A stretch of 64,000 nt of DNA from Methylobacterium soli (GCF_008806385.1 NZ_VZZK01000010.1:1-64000), one strand, 5' to 3'; positions 19,442 through 28,747 are shown, counted from the first letter of the stretch. Translations and numbers: made by a program. The notes: generated from the letters alone by a model not told the origin.

Positions 19442-20884
19442 TCAGCTCGCGCGGCGCAGGAAGTCGCGGAAGGGGCGCCGCTGCGGCGGCGGCTCGGGCT
19501 CCTCGGGGGCCGTGGGCGCGGCGGCCGGCGCCGCCTGGGCGGGGGCCGGCGGGACGAGCACGTCGGCCCGCACCGCGCGGGGCGCCGCGAAGACGCCGCC
19601 CTGCGCGAAGGGCACGTCGAGGTCGATCAGGTCGGGCACGTCGGTCTCGCGCTCGACGGCGGTGGCCACGAGGCGGATGCCGGCCCGCGCGAGCGCCGCC
19701 ACGAGGTCCTCGATGGCGATGTCCGACAGGTTCTGGCGGGCGGAGGCCTGCCGCAGCAGGTCGGCCGAGGCTTTCACCTGCGTGACGCCGCGCTCGGCGA
19801 GCGAGAGGGCGTCGAAGCGCAGATCCGTCGGGCGGTCGAGGATGAAGCCGATCTTGCCCCGCATGGCCGCGAGCGCCCCGGTCTGCTCGGCGTCGAGGTT
19901 GCGCCAGCTCGCCTGCGGCAGGGCCACCACGAGGCGTCCGGCCAGGCCCGGCTCGGCCGCGACGAGGCGGGCCAGCCCGCGCAGGAAGCCCGGCTCGTAG
20001 AGGGAGAGCGGCGAGAGGCCGTAGCCCACCGCCGCCTCGCTGCCGCGGCCCGCGAGGTGGCGCGCGATGGTGGCGACGCGCTGGAGCATGCGCCGATCGA
20101 GGTCGGTGGTGCGGCCGTGGCGCTCCAGCACCGGCAGGAACGCCTCCGGCGCCAGAACCTCCCCCGCGACGCGCAGGCGCGCCAGGGCCTCATAGGAGGC
20201 GACCTTGCGCTGCGGCAGGGTGACGATGGGCTGGAGATGGACCTCGAGCCCCTCCGCGTCGAAGGCCGCGATCAGGGCGGCCTCGCGCGCTTGCTCCTGA
20301 TCCGCCGGCGGTGCCACCTCGATCACGGCGCCCAGGAAGAGCTCGGGGTCGCGCCGCGGCGGCATCGGCCGGGGCGTCGGCGGATGGGGGGCCGGCGCCG
20401 CGACCGGGGGCGCGGCCGGGACGACGGGCGCCAGGATGGGCTGCGCCGGCATCAAAACGGGCTGCGCCGCTTGGGGAGCCTCGGCCAAGGCCTTCAGCCG
20501 GGCGAGCTCGCCGTCCTGCGTGGCCACCACGGCCGCGAGGTCGCGCACGATGCCGCTCAGGAGGCCGATCTCCACCGTGACCTCCTCGACGCCCGCCGCC
20601 AGCGAGGCCGCGTCGGCGCCCGGGGCCGGAAGCGCGCCCGCCTTGGCGGCGCCCTCGACCCGGAGCAGGCGCTTAGAGAGCACGTCGATCTCCCCCGAGA
20701 GCTTGTCGCAGCGCGCCGCCAGCGCCGTGGCGCGGCGATGGGCGAGGCCCGTGGCGAGGCATGCCAGGAGGGCCAGCGCGACCAGCGCGAGGATCGGCGA
20801 GTAGGCGGCGAGCGGCGCAAGGGCGATGAGCCCGAGGATGCCGAGAGCCACCAGGCTGCCACGCCGGCCGAAGATCCGGGCCAT
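19442..20884 (-). CDS. Degenerate EAL-domain protein, membrane anchored
   Basis: 480 residues. Two adjacent hydrophobic segments occupy about residues 10-47, followed by a coiled region (CDKLSGEIDVLSKRLLRVEG), a Pro/Ala linker and a C-terminal EAL domain from about residue 205. The signature is YEALARLRV, but the metal-site motifs of active c-di-GMP phosphodiesterases are altered: GYGLSPLSL where N-V-S is expected, VALPQASW where E-x-T-E is expected, and no DDFG. It is therefore probably a binding or scaffold protein rather than an enzyme. Confidence 0.85.
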   Translation of the reverse strand: MARIFGRRGSLVALGILGLIALAPLAAYSPILALVALALLACLATGLAHRRATALAARCDKLSGEIDVLSKRLLRVEGAAKAGALPAPGADAASLAAGVEEVTVEIGLLSGIVRDLAAVVATQDGELARLKALAEAPQAAQPVLMPAQPILAPVVPAAPPVAAPAPHPPTPRPMPPRRDPELFLGAVIEVAPPADQEQAREAALIAAFDAEGLEVHLQPIVTLPQRKVASYEALARLRVAGEVLAPEAFLPVLERHGRTTDLDRRMLQRVATIARHLAGRGSEAAVGYGLSPLSLYEPGFLRGLARLVAAEPGLAGRLVVALPQASWRNLDAEQTGALAAMRGKIGFILDRPTDLRFDALSLAERGVTQVKASADLLRQASARQNLSDIAIEDLVAALARAGIRLVATAVERETDVPDLIDLDVPFAQGGVFAAPRAVRADVLVPPAPAQAAPAAAPTAPEEPEPPPQRRPFRDFLRRAS

Positions 20885-21090
20885 CGGATAAGCTCAACAC
20901 CCTCGATACGCGGGACGGGTGCCCGCGAAGCCGGTCGCGGCGAACGGGCCGGCGGCGGCGAATCGGGGCAGCATCGGTTGTCGCCGAGGGTCACGGCCCC
21001 GGCAAGGCACCGGGGCCCCTTCTGGGTGGATTTCTCCGAACTGTGACATAGACTTCCCCGGCTCGCCGTTCCGAGACCGGAGACCACCGC

Positions 21091-21312
21091 ATGGACGAGA
21101 TCCGAACCGAGCTTCTGATGCGGGTCGAGGGCATGACCTGCGCCGGCTGCACCGAGGCGGTGCGCCGCACGATCCAGCGGCTCGACCCGGAGGCGACGGT
21201 CGCGGTCGACCTGGAGCGCGGCCGCGTCGCCGTGACGACCTGCGTCCAGAGCCTCGTCGTCGCGGAGGCCCTGACGAAGGCCGGCTACACCGCGACGGCC
21301 ATGACGGGCTGA
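21091..21312 (+). CDS. Heavy-metal-associated domain protein (copper chaperone-like)
   Basis: 73-residue single HMA domain. The metal site MTCAGC is in loop 1 (MRVEGMTCAGCTEAVRRTIQ), followed by the ferredoxin-like fold ending EALTKAGYTATAMTG. Such free-standing domains pass Cu(I) to P-type ATPases, but no ATPase is adjacent here. Gene ends 292 bp before ftfL. Confidence 0.9.
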   Translation: MDEIRTELLMRVEGMTCAGCTEAVRRTIQRLDPEATVAVDLERGRVAVTTCVQSLVVAEALTKAGYTATAMTG

Positions 21313-21346
21313 GCAGCACGGACTGAGCAGGACGGCGCGGACCCCG

Positions 21347-21393
21347 CGCGCAAGAACGAAAATTTGCGCGCGCGTTGAAAAATTTCGACGCGC
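21347..21393. promoter_or_regulatory. Two adjacent inverted repeats upstream of ftfL
   Basis: CGCGCAA (21347-21353) pairs with TTGCGCG (21364-21370). The second palindrome, GCGCGTTGAAA (21370-21380), pairs with TTTCGACGCGC (21383-21393) with one wobble position and a 2-nt centre. They lie about 210-260 bp before ftfL in the only gap that can hold its promoter and are AT-richer than the surroundings. Operator role is an inference. Confidence 0.45.
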
Positions 21394-21604
21394 ATTTCCC
21401 CCCGCCATCGCGCAAAGTGCGGCGATGGATCAGGCTTGGCCCTTGGCCCAACGACATTCGCACGGCAAAAGCCGGCGAGCCCCGCGGTGACCTCTCGCGC
21501 GTTCCCGGTCCCGGCCCCGGCCGGCCGCCGATCCCCGAGGCGCGATGTCCCGTGGCCCAGAATGGACGCCACACGATCCTGTCGTGCCACGAGGTGAGGA
21601 AACC

Positions 21605-23278
21605 ATGCCCTCAGATATCGAGATCGCCCGCGCGGCGACCCTGAAGCCGATCAGCCAGGTCGCCGAGCGCCTCGGCATCCCGGATGACGCGCTGCACAAT
21701 TACGGCAAGCACATCGCCAAGATCGACCACGCCTACATCAAGGCGCTGGAATCCAAGCCCGAGGGCAAGCTGATCCTCGTGACGGCGATCAGCCCGACGC
21801 CCGCCGGCGAGGGCAAGACCACCACGACGGTCGGCCTCGGCGACGCCCTGAACCGCATCGGCAAGAAGACCGTGATGTGCCTGCGCGAGCCCTCGCTCGG
21901 CCCCTGCTTCGGCATGAAGGGCGGGGCGGCCGGCGGCGGCAAGTCCCAGGTCGTGCCGATGGAGCAGATCAACCTGCACTTCACGGGCGACTTCCACGCC
22001 ATCACGGCGGCGCACAGCCTGGCGGCCGCGCTCATCGACAATCACATCTACTGGGCCAACGAGCTCAACATCGACGTGCGGCGCATCTTCTGGCGCCGGG
22101 TCGTCGACATGAACGACCGGGCTCTGCGCGCCATCAACCAATCCCTCGGCGGCGTCGCCAACGGCTTCCCGCGCGAGGACGGCTTCGACATCACCGTGGC
22201 CTCGGAGGTCATGGCGGTGTTCTGCCTCGCGCGCGACCTCGACGACCTTGAGGAGCGCCTCGGCCGCATCGTCATCGCGGAGACCCGCGACCGCAAGCTC
22301 GTGACGCTCAAGGACGTGAAGGCCACCGGCGCCATGACGGTGCTCCTCAAGGACGCGCTGCAGCCGAACCTCGTGCAGACGCTCGAGGGCAACCCGGCCC
22401 TCATCCATGGCGGCCCCTTCGCCAACATCGCGCATGGCTGCAACTCGGTGATCGCCACCCGCGCGGGCCTCAAGCTCGGCGATTACGTGGTGACGGAAGC
22501 CGGCTTCGGCGCCGATCTCGGGGCCGAGAAGTTCCTCGACATCAAGTGCCGCCAGGCCGGGCTCAAGCCCTCGGCGGTGGTCATCGTCGCCACCGTCCGG
22601 GCCCTCAAGATGCACGGCGGCGTCAACAAGAAGGACCTCGGCTCCGAGAATATCGAGGCCCTGGAGCGCGGCTTCGCCAACCTCGCCCGCCACGTCAGCA
22701 ACGTGCGCGGCTTCGGCCTGCCGGTCGTCGTCGGCGTCAACCACTTCCACGCCGACACCGACGCGGAGCATGACCGGCTGAAGGCGCTCTGCCGCGAGAA
22801 GCTCGACGTCGAGGCCATCACCTGCAAGCACTGGGCGGAGGGGGGCGCGGGCGCCGAGGCGCTGGCGCAGGCCGTCGTCAAGCTCAGCGAAGGCGAGCCC
22901 GGCGCCATCACGTACACGTACGAGATCGAGACCAAGCTCACCGACAAGATCAAGACCATCGCGACCAAGCTCTACGGCGCGGCCGACATCCAGATCGAGT
23001 CGAAGGCGGCCACCAAGCTCGTGGCCTTCGAGAAGGAGGGCTACGGCCACCTGCCGGTCTGCATGGCCAAGACCCAGTACTCGTTCTCCACCGACCCTGC
23101 CCTGATGGGCGCGCCGTCCGGCCACATCATCGGGGTGCGCGACGTGCGCCTCTCGGCGGGCGCCGGGTTCGTGGTGGTGATCTGCGGTGAGATCATGACC
23201 ATGCCGGGCCTGCCCCGCGTCCCGGCCTCGGACACGATCCGCCTCGACGCGAGCGGCCAGATCGAGGGTCTGTTCTGA
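21605..23278 (+). CDS. ftfL: Formate-tetrahydrofolate ligase
   Basis: ATP-dependent ligation of formate to tetrahydrofolate, giving 10-formyl-H4F. In methylotrophs this feeds C1 units to the serine cycle. 557 residues, the usual length. Motifs: P-loop-like [18 protein letters not shown] (residues 65-82), [34 protein letters not shown] and the C-terminal [19 protein letters not shown] 21605 has GAGGTGAGGAAACC upstream. A strong terminator follows, so it is transcribed as a single gene. Confidence 0.97.
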   Translation: MPSDIEIARAATLKPISQVAERLGIPDDALHNYGKHIAKIDHAYIKALESKPEGKLILVTAISPTPAGEGKTTTTVGLGDALNRIGKKTVMCLREPSLGPCFGMKGGAAGGGKSQVVPMEQINLHFTGDFHAITAAHSLAAALIDNHIYWANELNIDVRRIFWRRVVDMNDRALRAINQSLGGVANGFPREDGFDITVASEVMAVFCLARDLDDLEERLGRIVIAETRDRKLVTLKDVKATGAMTVLLKDALQPNLVQTLEGNPALIHGGPFANIAHGCNSVIATRAGLKLGDYVVTEAGFGADLGAEKFLDIKCRQAGLKPSAVVIVATVRALKMHGGVNKKDLGSENIEALERGFANLARHVSNVRGFGLPVVVGVNHFHADTDAEHDRLKALCREKLDVEAITCKHWAEGGAGAEALAQAVVKLSEGEPGAITYTYEIETKLTDKIKTIATKLYGAADIQIESKAATKLVAFEKEGYGHLPVCMAKTQYSFSTDPALMGAPSGHIIGVRDVRLSAGAGFVVVICGEIMTMPGLPRVPASDTIRLDASGQIEGLF

Positions 23279-23288
23279 GCCTGCCATG

Positions 23289-23341
23289 CCGCGACCGGCT
23301 CCGGGCTCAGGATCGACCCGGAGCCGGTCGCGGATCCTTTT
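23289..23341 (+). terminator. Intrinsic terminator of ftfL
   Basis: A perfect 17-bp stem (CCGCGACCGGCTCCGGG at 23289-23305 with its complement at 23317-23333), an 11-nt loop, then ATCCTTTT. It begins 11 bp after the ftfL stop. Confidence 0.85.
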
Positions 23342-23736
23342 CGCGACACGCCCGCCCCTCCTCCCGGAGGCCCGCTCCGCAGGGCGTCTTCGCCGCGTGG
23401 CGGCCGATTCCCGATCTGGCGCGTTGATCAGCGACAGGTCCGTCTGCCCGCCGCGCGGGGCGGGCCATCCGCGCCTGGCGGCAAGAACCCTCACCGCTTC
23501 GAGGCTGTCGGCGGCACCCGTCGGCGGCACGAATCCGCGCCCGGACCGCGATGTCCCGCGGTCTCCCTGGCCGCTTGCCTCGCTCCGCGATGCCTCGCAG
23601 ACGGGCAGGGCGCCCAGGCATGTTGCAATTCCGGCGGCGAGTCGTAAACAGGTATCTGGTATACCAGTACGCTGCGCCGAGAATTTCAGCAGATGCCTGC
23701 GGCGTAGACGGTTCGAGTCAGCGGAGGACGCGCCGG
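23342..23736. promoter_or_regulatory. Intergenic region with 12-bp palindrome upstream of HPP-CBS gene
   Basis: Roughly 395 bp without a supportable gene. CTGGTATACCAG at 23656-23667 is a perfect palindrome about 70 bp before the next start, of the GTATAC-centred type often bound by GntR-like regulators. GGAGG at 23722-23726 is the ribosome site of the following gene. Confidence 0.5.
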
Positions 23737-24876
23737 ATGTCCAACACCATCGGCACAGGACCACAAGCCCGGACCCCATCCCGATTCCGGCTGTTCAGGC
23801 CGATCCTGGCGGGTGCGACCCTGCGCGAGCGCATGGTCGGCTGCCTGGGCGCCCTGGCCGGCATCACGCTCACCGGCCTGATCTGCGGGTGGTTCTTCGG
23901 CCAGGGGCCGCATATCCCCCTGATCGTCGCGCCGATGGGCGCCTCGGCGGTTCTCCTGTTTGCCGTGCCGGCGAGCCCGCTCGCCCAGCCCTGGCCGATC
24001 ATCGGGGGCAATACGATCTCGGCGTTCATGGGCGTGCTGGCCGCCCACTGGATCCCGGATCCCGTGATGGCCATCGGGGTCGGCGTGTCGCTGGCCATCG
24101 CGGCGATGTCGGTCACGCGCTCGCTTCACCCTCCCGGGGGCGCCGCCGCCCTGACGGCGCTCATCGGCGGCCCGGCCGTGACCTCGGCGGGCTTCCTGTT
24201 CCCGCTGTTTCCGGTCTGCATCAACTCGGTGATCCTGGTCGCCCTCGGCATCGCGTTCCACAAGATCTCGCGCCGCAATTATCCGCACGTTCCCGTCGCG
24301 GCACCGGTGAACACCCATGGCACGGCGGATTTGCCCGCCCCGATCCGGGTCGGCTTCAAGCCGGAAGACGTCGATGCCGCGCTGGTCGCGCTCGACGAGA
24401 CCCTGGACATCGACCGGGCCGATCTCGACCGGCTGCTCCATCAGGTCGAACAGCATGCCCTCGTGCGCACGCAGGGCGATCTCACCTGCAGCGAGGTCAT
24501 GTCGCGCGATGTCGTGACCATCGGGCTGGACAGCAGCGCCGACCGGGCACGGGACCTGTTGCTCGCGCATAATATCCGGACGCTGCCCGTGGTGGACGGC
24601 GCCGGCCGGCTCGCCGGGACGGTCGGGTTGCGCGAGCTGACGCTGCGCGGCGACGTGCGGATCGCGCAGGCCATGTCCAAGGCCAGGACGGCCCGACCCG
24701 ACGAGCCGGTGGTCAAGCTGGTCGCCGCCCTGAGCGACGGTCACACGCACGCGGTCGTGGTCACGGCCGAGGACCGGAGCATCCTGGGGATCATCACCCA
24801 GACCGACCTCCTCGCGACCCTGACGCGCCTGCTCTCGGCCAAGGCGTTCGCCCTCGCCGCCCCGGCCGCGGCTTAA
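23737..24876 (+). CDS. HPP-family membrane protein with C-terminal CBS pair
   Basis: 379 residues. The N-terminal HPP domain (about residues 20-175) has four membrane helices and the family motif SLHPPGGAAALTALIGG. After a linker, two CBS motifs follow: SEVMSRDVVTIGLDSSADRARDLL and IAQAMSKARTARPDEPVVKLVAAL. HPP proteins have been linked to nitrite or other anion transport; the CBS part probably senses an adenine nucleotide. Both are family-level inferences. ATG 23737 follows GGAGG. Confidence 0.88.
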   Translation: MSNTIGTGPQARTPSRFRLFRPILAGATLRERMVGCLGALAGITLTGLICGWFFGQGPHIPLIVAPMGASAVLLFAVPASPLAQPWPIIGGNTISAFMGVLAAHWIPDPVMAIGVGVSLAIAAMSVTRSLHPPGGAAALTALIGGPAVTSAGFLFPLFPVCINSVILVALGIAFHKISRRNYPHVPVAAPVNTHGTADLPAPIRVGFKPEDVDAALVALDETLDIDRADLDRLLHQVEQHALVRTQGDLTCSEVMSRDVVTIGLDSSADRARDLLLAHNIRTLPVVDGAGRLAGTVGLRELTLRGDVRIAQAMSKARTARPDEPVVKLVAALSDGHTHAVVVTAEDRSILGIITQTDLLATLTRLLSAKAFALAAPAAA

Positions 24877-25203
24877 GGCCCCGGCGGCGCGCTCCTGGCG
24901 GACAGGGTCCGCGGGTCGGCGGAAGGATGGTCTGCCCGTGCGCCGCGCCGGTCATTGGCCTGGTTGTTGCGTGGGCGATGGCTTTCCCGGACCGACAGGT
25001 CCGCAGGATCGAGCCGATGCACGACGGGCCGCTTCTTCACCTGCTGCACGCCGCCTTGATGGCGTCGAGCATGATGCTGACCTGGCAGGTCCATCGCCTC
25101 CGCAAGCCGTAACGGGCCTCCGCCGCGTGCGATCCGGCCGCGTGTTCGGCGGGCTGGACTCGCGTGACTGTCGCGTCCTCGCGGCCCGGAGCGCCCGCCC
25201 CGT
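24877..25203. other. Intergenic region between convergent genes
   Basis: About 330 bp. A 61-codon frame at 24927-25112 exists but has no ribosome site or recognisable pattern. Nothing else seen. Confidence 0.4.
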
Positions 25204-25653
25204 TCAGAACTGCTTGCGATACTGGATGAAGCCCGAGCGGTCGCCGATGCGGTCGTAGAGAAGCATCGCCTCCTGGTTGGTCTCGTGCGTCAGCCAGTGC
25301 ACGCGCGAGCAGCCCGAGGCCGCCGCCTCCCGGTAGACATGCTCGATCAGGGCGCGGCCGAGACCGAGGCCGCGGGCCTCCGGGGCGACGAACAGGTCCT
25401 GCAGGTAGCAGTAATCGCCGATCGTCCAGCAGGAGCGGTGCCGTATGGTGTGGACGAAGCCGAGCGCCCGCCCGTCCTCGTGGCACGCGAGGGCGGCGGC
25501 CATCGGCTCGGCCGGATCGAGCAGGCGCGCCCAGGTGACCTCGGTCGTCGCGGGTGAAATCGCGACGCGGTAGAAGGCCTGATAGCCCTGCCACAGGGGC
25601 AGCCAGGCCGCGAAATCGTCGGGCCGCACCGCGCGAATGGTCATCGGGCTCAT
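25204..25653 (-). CDS. GNAT-family N-acetyltransferase
   Basis: 149 residues, a complete GNAT fold. The acetyl-CoA-binding loop is VAPEARGLGLGRALIEHVYREA; the N-terminal strand is MTIRAVRPDDFAAWLPLWQGYQ; the C-terminal motif includes HWLTHETNQEAMLLYDRIG. Substrate unknown. Its ATG overlaps the stop of the upstream NlpC/P60 gene (ATGA), so the two are co-translated. Confidence 0.9.
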   Translation of the reverse strand: MSPMTIRAVRPDDFAAWLPLWQGYQAFYRVAISPATTEVTWARLLDPAEPMAAALACHEDGRALGFVHTIRHRSCWTIGDYCYLQDLFVAPEARGLGLGRALIEHVYREAAASGCSRVHWLTHETNQEAMLLYDRIGDRSGFIQYRKQF

Positions 25654-26558
25654 GAAATCCGCCCCGACGGACCAAGGTCTTGGGCGGCATCAAGGCGCCG
25701 CAGGCTCGTGACGGCACCGTAGCTCGTCTCGCGGATGCGGGCGGCGGCGACGCGCAGGGGCTCCACCGCCACCGCCATGTGGTGGCCGTTGGCGTGGATC
25801 AGCCGCTCGTGGTCGAGCATCAGCCCCACATGCCCGCGCCAGAACACGAGATCGCCCCGGCGCAAGGCTTCGGTTTCGAGCGGCAGGGCGGTGCCGAGGG
25901 CGCGCTCCTGCTGGTCGGCGTCGCGCGGGCAGGGAATTCCCGCCAGATCGAGGGCGAGCTGGACGAGGCCGGAGCAATCGAGGCCGAGGCTGGTGCGCCC
26001 GCCCCAGAGATAGGGGGTGCCGACGAGGCGCTCGGCGGTCCCGGCATAATCGGGCGCGCGCCAGTCCGATGCCTCGCAATGGGGCGCGAAGACGAAACGG
26101 TCTCCGGGCAGGCGCAGGTAATCGCCCTCCTGGTCGAGGGCCGGGAGGGCCGCGCCGAGGCCGAGATGCCCGAGGGGCGGCCGCTTCAGGTCGGGGGCCG
26201 GGTACAGGAAGGTCCGCAGCGCCCGCACCCGGTGCGTCGGCGCGGGGTCGGCCGGGCCGAGGCTCGCCTCGGGGAGATAGCCGACATAGCCGTCATGGAC
26301 GAGCTGCACGTAGGCGAAGCCGTCCCGCACCTCGTAGACCCGGACCGCGTCGCCCATCACCGCCTCGGTGTCGATGGCGGCTCCCTCCCGGGGTTCGCGG
26401 CGCAGGGGCGCCGCGGGGGCGACGAGCCGCGCAGGCTCCGGCGCGACGTAGCGCTCCGCCGCGACCGCGCCCGCCAGCGCGCTGTCGGCGAGATCCGGCC
26501 GGCCCGGCGTCAGGCGCGCGTCGCGGGGGGCGGGATCGGTCTTCGTGGGGTTTTGCAT
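25650..26558 (-). CDS. C40 (NlpC/P60) family peptidase with SH3-like domains
   Basis: 302 residues, first gene of a two-gene operon with the GNAT. An SH3-like region (AVRVYEVRDGFAYVQLVHDGYVGYLPEA, about residues 70-105) precedes the NlpC/P60 catalytic domain. The catalytic Cys is in LDCSGLVQLALDLAGI, with His in RGHVGLMLDHERLIHANGHH. The family cleaves gamma-D-Glu-diamino-acid bonds of peptidoglycan peptides. No signal peptide is apparent, which suggests muropeptide recycling in the cytoplasm. ATG 26558 starts MQNPTKTDPAPRDARL. Confidence 0.9.
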   Translation of the reverse strand: MQNPTKTDPAPRDARLTPGRPDLADSALAGAVAAERYVAPEPARLVAPAAPLRREPREGAAIDTEAVMGDAVRVYEVRDGFAYVQLVHDGYVGYLPEASLGPADPAPTHRVRALRTFLYPAPDLKRPPLGHLGLGAALPALDQEGDYLRLPGDRFVFAPHCEASDWRAPDYAGTAERLVGTPYLWGGRTSLGLDCSGLVQLALDLAGIPCPRDADQQERALGTALPLETEALRRGDLVFWRGHVGLMLDHERLIHANGHHMAVAVEPLRVAAARIRETSYGAVTSLRRLDAAQDLGPSGRIS

Positions 26559-26821
26559 CGGCGTGACGGTATCGCGAGCCTCCGGTCGGCGGCAATCGCC
26601 GATGCGCCCCGGCCCCGTTGCGACGACGCGCCGCAGGCCCTGGCTCGGGGTCGGGAGACGGGCGTTCGACCGGCCGGAATGGCGAGGCCGCGCGACCCGG
26701 GCGCGGTAGGAACCGTACGATCGTGCCGAATTCAACCTCTGCGATAGCGAGCCGGACCCTGGAATGCATCCTGCATCGATCCCGACCATTGCTCTGCAGG
26801 GACGGGACGGCTGCGTTCTGA

Positions 26822-26833
26822 TGCAGTGCACAA
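26822..26833 (-). promoter_or_regulatory. TTGTGCANTGCA motif upstream of hypothetical gene
   Basis: The minus strand reads TTGTGCACTGCA just before the gene at 26861. The same pattern (TTGTGCAATGCA) occurs at 39420-39431 before the ribbon-helix-helix gene, and a two-mismatch version at 1366-1377. Possible operator for a shared regulator. Confidence 0.4.
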
Positions 26834-26860
26834 TTTGACGCGATGCATTATGTTCGCGCC

Positions 26861-27229
26861 ATGCCGATCGTGAGCCGCGCCGTGAAGAAGCCCTCGAAAT
26901 CCCACGCCGATCTGCCGCCGATCCGGGTTCGGCGGGAGCCGCCGACGATCGCCGAGGCGGTGGCCGCCGCGCAGGACCTGGCCGACGACGTGGAGCAGCA
27001 GGTCGAGATCGCGGCCGGCCTGATCGGCCTCACCGCCGACGAGATCCGCCCGCACGTGCTGGCCGCGCCCCGGCCGAAGCCCGAATCCCGCTTCGAGCGG
27101 GCGCCCGAGCGCATCCTGAGCCCGTCCGCCCCGAACCGGGCGCCGCGCACGGTGATCGTCGAGCGCCGCACCCGCCCGCCCGTCGTGGTGGAGCGCCGCG
27201 GCCGCCCGCCCTTCGACGGGCGCCGCTGA
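26861..27229 (+). CDS. Hypothetical protein with helical core and basic Pro-rich tail
   Basis: 122 residues from ATG 26861 (128 if ATG 26843 is used). A basic N-terminus (SRAVKKPSKSH) is followed by a predicted helical core at about residues 30-60 (TIAEAVAAAQDLADDVEQQV), then an Arg/Pro-rich tail ending VVERRGRPPFDGRR. The tail suggests nucleic-acid or polyanion binding; the helix resembles the amphipathic helices of granule-associated proteins only in general character. No family assigned. Confidence 0.6.
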   Translation: MPIVSRAVKKPSKSHADLPPIRVRREPPTIAEAVAAAQDLADDVEQQVEIAAGLIGLTADEIRPHVLAAPRPKPESRFERAPERILSPSAPNRAPRTVIVERRTRPPVVVERRGRPPFDGRR

Positions 27230-27236
27230 GCCCGGG

Positions 27237-27923
27237 CTACCAGGCCAGGGTCTCGCCCCGGTAATCCCGGTAGGCGATGCCCGCGCGGCCGAGCTGCTCC
27301 TCGATCACGTCCGCCATGCCGGCGGCGCTGGTGGCGACGTCGAGATCGGCCTCGGCGCCGCCCATGTCGGTGCGGACCCAGCCCGGATGCAGCAGGAGCA
27401 CGCCGAACCCCGCCGCGCGGTGGCGGATCGCGAAGCTGCGCGCGTAGGTGTTGAGCGCGGCCTTGCTGGCCCGGTAGGTCTCGAAGCCGCCGGATTCGTT
27501 CAGGGCGACGCTGCCGAGGGCCGAGCTCATGAAGGCGATGAGGCCGCCCGGCGCCACCCGGTCCGCGAAGGTCTCGGCGAAGCGGATCGGGCTCACCGCG
27601 TTGGTGAGGTAGACCTGGGCGGCCACCTCGCGCGGCACCGCGTGGAGGGGCGCGTGCGCCTGGGTGGCGACGCCCGCCACCACGAAGACGAGGTCGTAGC
27701 GTTCCCCCGCGAGGCGTTCGTGCAGGGCCGCGACCGCCGCGTCGTCGTCGATGTCGACGGTCTCGACCCGCACGGTCCCGGAGGCGAGGCGCGCGAGCCC
27801 GGGCGAGGCCGAGCGCTGCGTCGCGCTCACCCGCCAGCCGCGCCCCGCGAAGGTCTCGACGAGGCCGAGGCCGAGGCCGCGCGAGGCCCCGACGATGAGG
27901 GCGTTTCTCTGCGTGTCGGTCAT
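27237..27923 (-). CDS. Short-chain dehydrogenase/reductase (SDR)
   Basis: 228 residues. NAD(P)-binding motif LIVGASRGLGLGLVETF at the N-terminus, VVAGVAT in place of NNAG, active-site Ser in FMSSALGSVAL and the YRASKAALN motif (Tyr, Lys). The pattern fits C-factor-like or sepiapterin-reductase-like SDRs. Substrate unknown. ATG 27923 starts MTDTQRNAL. It ends 7 bp from the convergent gene at 26861. Confidence 0.88.
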   Translation of the reverse strand: MTDTQRNALIVGASRGLGLGLVETFAGRGWRVSATQRSASPGLARLASGTVRVETVDIDDDAAVAALHERLAGERYDLVFVVAGVATQAHAPLHAVPREVAAQVYLTNAVSPIRFAETFADRVAPGGLIAFMSSALGSVALNESGGFETYRASKAALNTYARSFAIRHRAAGFGVLLLHPGWVRTDMGGAEADLDVATSAAGMADVIEEQLGRAGIAYRDYRGETLAW

Positions 27924-28003
27924 GCTGTGATCTCCCGCGGCGCGGGCCGCGATGGCGTCCCCGCGCCGGCCCAGTCTGAAGCGGTCTTCGCGCCCGCGCA
28001 TCC

Positions 28004-28735
28004 TCAATCGGCGGTCTGCACCGACCAGGTGGCGTGGCGGATGCCCGGCGCGCGGGCGAGCGCCGCCGTCACGGCGTCGAGCTCGGCCGCCTCGACCGCG
28101 GTGGCCACGAGGGTCGCCACCACCTCGACGGCCTCCTCGCCCCGCTCCACCACCTCGATCCCGCCGACCGGGTAGCTCGCCGCCTCCAGCCGATCGACCA
28201 GGAGGTCGCGGGCGGGACCGGCGGCCTCCGGGGCCGTCGTCACCTGGACCTCGTAGGTCGCCTCCGAGGCGCTCTCGTCGATGGGCGCCCGGTTGATGGC
28301 GTTGACGAGCGGCCGCAGCAGGGTGTTGCCGGCCAGCACCGCCACGGTGACGAACAGGGCCTCGACCGGCAGGTCCGCCCCCGCGAAGGCGCCGACGGCG
28401 GCCGAGCACCAGAGGGTCGCGGCGGTGTTGAGGCCGCGCACGTTCATCCCCTCCTTCATGATCACGCCGGCGCCGAGGAAGCCGACGCCCGAGATCACGT
28501 AGGCCACCGTGCGGGTGCCGCCGGCCGCCCCTTCGAGGCGCATGCCGAGATCCACGAAGGCGGCGGCGCCGATCGCCACCAGCACGTTGGTGCGCAGGCC
28601 CGCCGTGCGCTGGCGGTACTGCCGCTCCGCCCCGATCAGGGTGCCGAGCACGAAGGCCACGATCAGGCTGATCGCGGAATTGAGGGTCTCGGGGAGCGGG
28701 GAAGCGAGCAGGCCGGTCATGGCGCCTCCATTCAT
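28004..28735 (-). CDS. MgtC/SapB family membrane protein
   Basis: About 243 residues. The MgtC domain (residues 10-145) has GTLIGAERQYRQRTAGLRTN, ISGVGFLGAGVIMKEG and NVRGLNTAATLWCSAAVG, with four to five membrane helices. A C-terminal cytoplasmic ACT-like domain follows (YEVQVTTAPEAAGPARDLLV). The family is linked to magnesium homeostasis and acid or Mg-limited survival. Two equivalent starts exist, ATG 28735 and ATG 28720, because GGAGGCGCCATG is tandemly duplicated; either could be used. Confidence 0.88.
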   Translation of the reverse strand: MNGGAMTGLLASPLPETLNSAISLIVAFVLGTLIGAERQYRQRTAGLRTNVLVAIGAAAFVDLGMRLEGAAGGTRTVAYVISGVGFLGAGVIMKEGMNVRGLNTAATLWCSAAVGAFAGADLPVEALFVTVAVLAGNTLLRPLVNAINRAPIDESASEATYEVQVTTAPEAAGPARDLLVDRLEAASYPVGGIEVVERGEEAVEVVATLVATAVEAAELDAVTAALARAPGIRHATWSVQTAD

Positions 28736-28747
28736 GGCGCCTCCATG
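28718..28747. repeat. 15-bp tandem duplication of the mgtC-family translation start
   Basis: CATGGCGCCTCCATT (28718-28732) and CATGGCGCCTCCATG (28733-28747) are back-to-back copies. On the minus strand each reads GGAGG, four bases, ATG. Confidence 0.85.

Noticed and set aside
24927..25112. 61-codon frame in the gap after the HPP-CBS gene
   Set aside because: No ribosome site, weak hydrophobic pattern and no neighbour logic; chance frame in GC-rich DNA is more likely.
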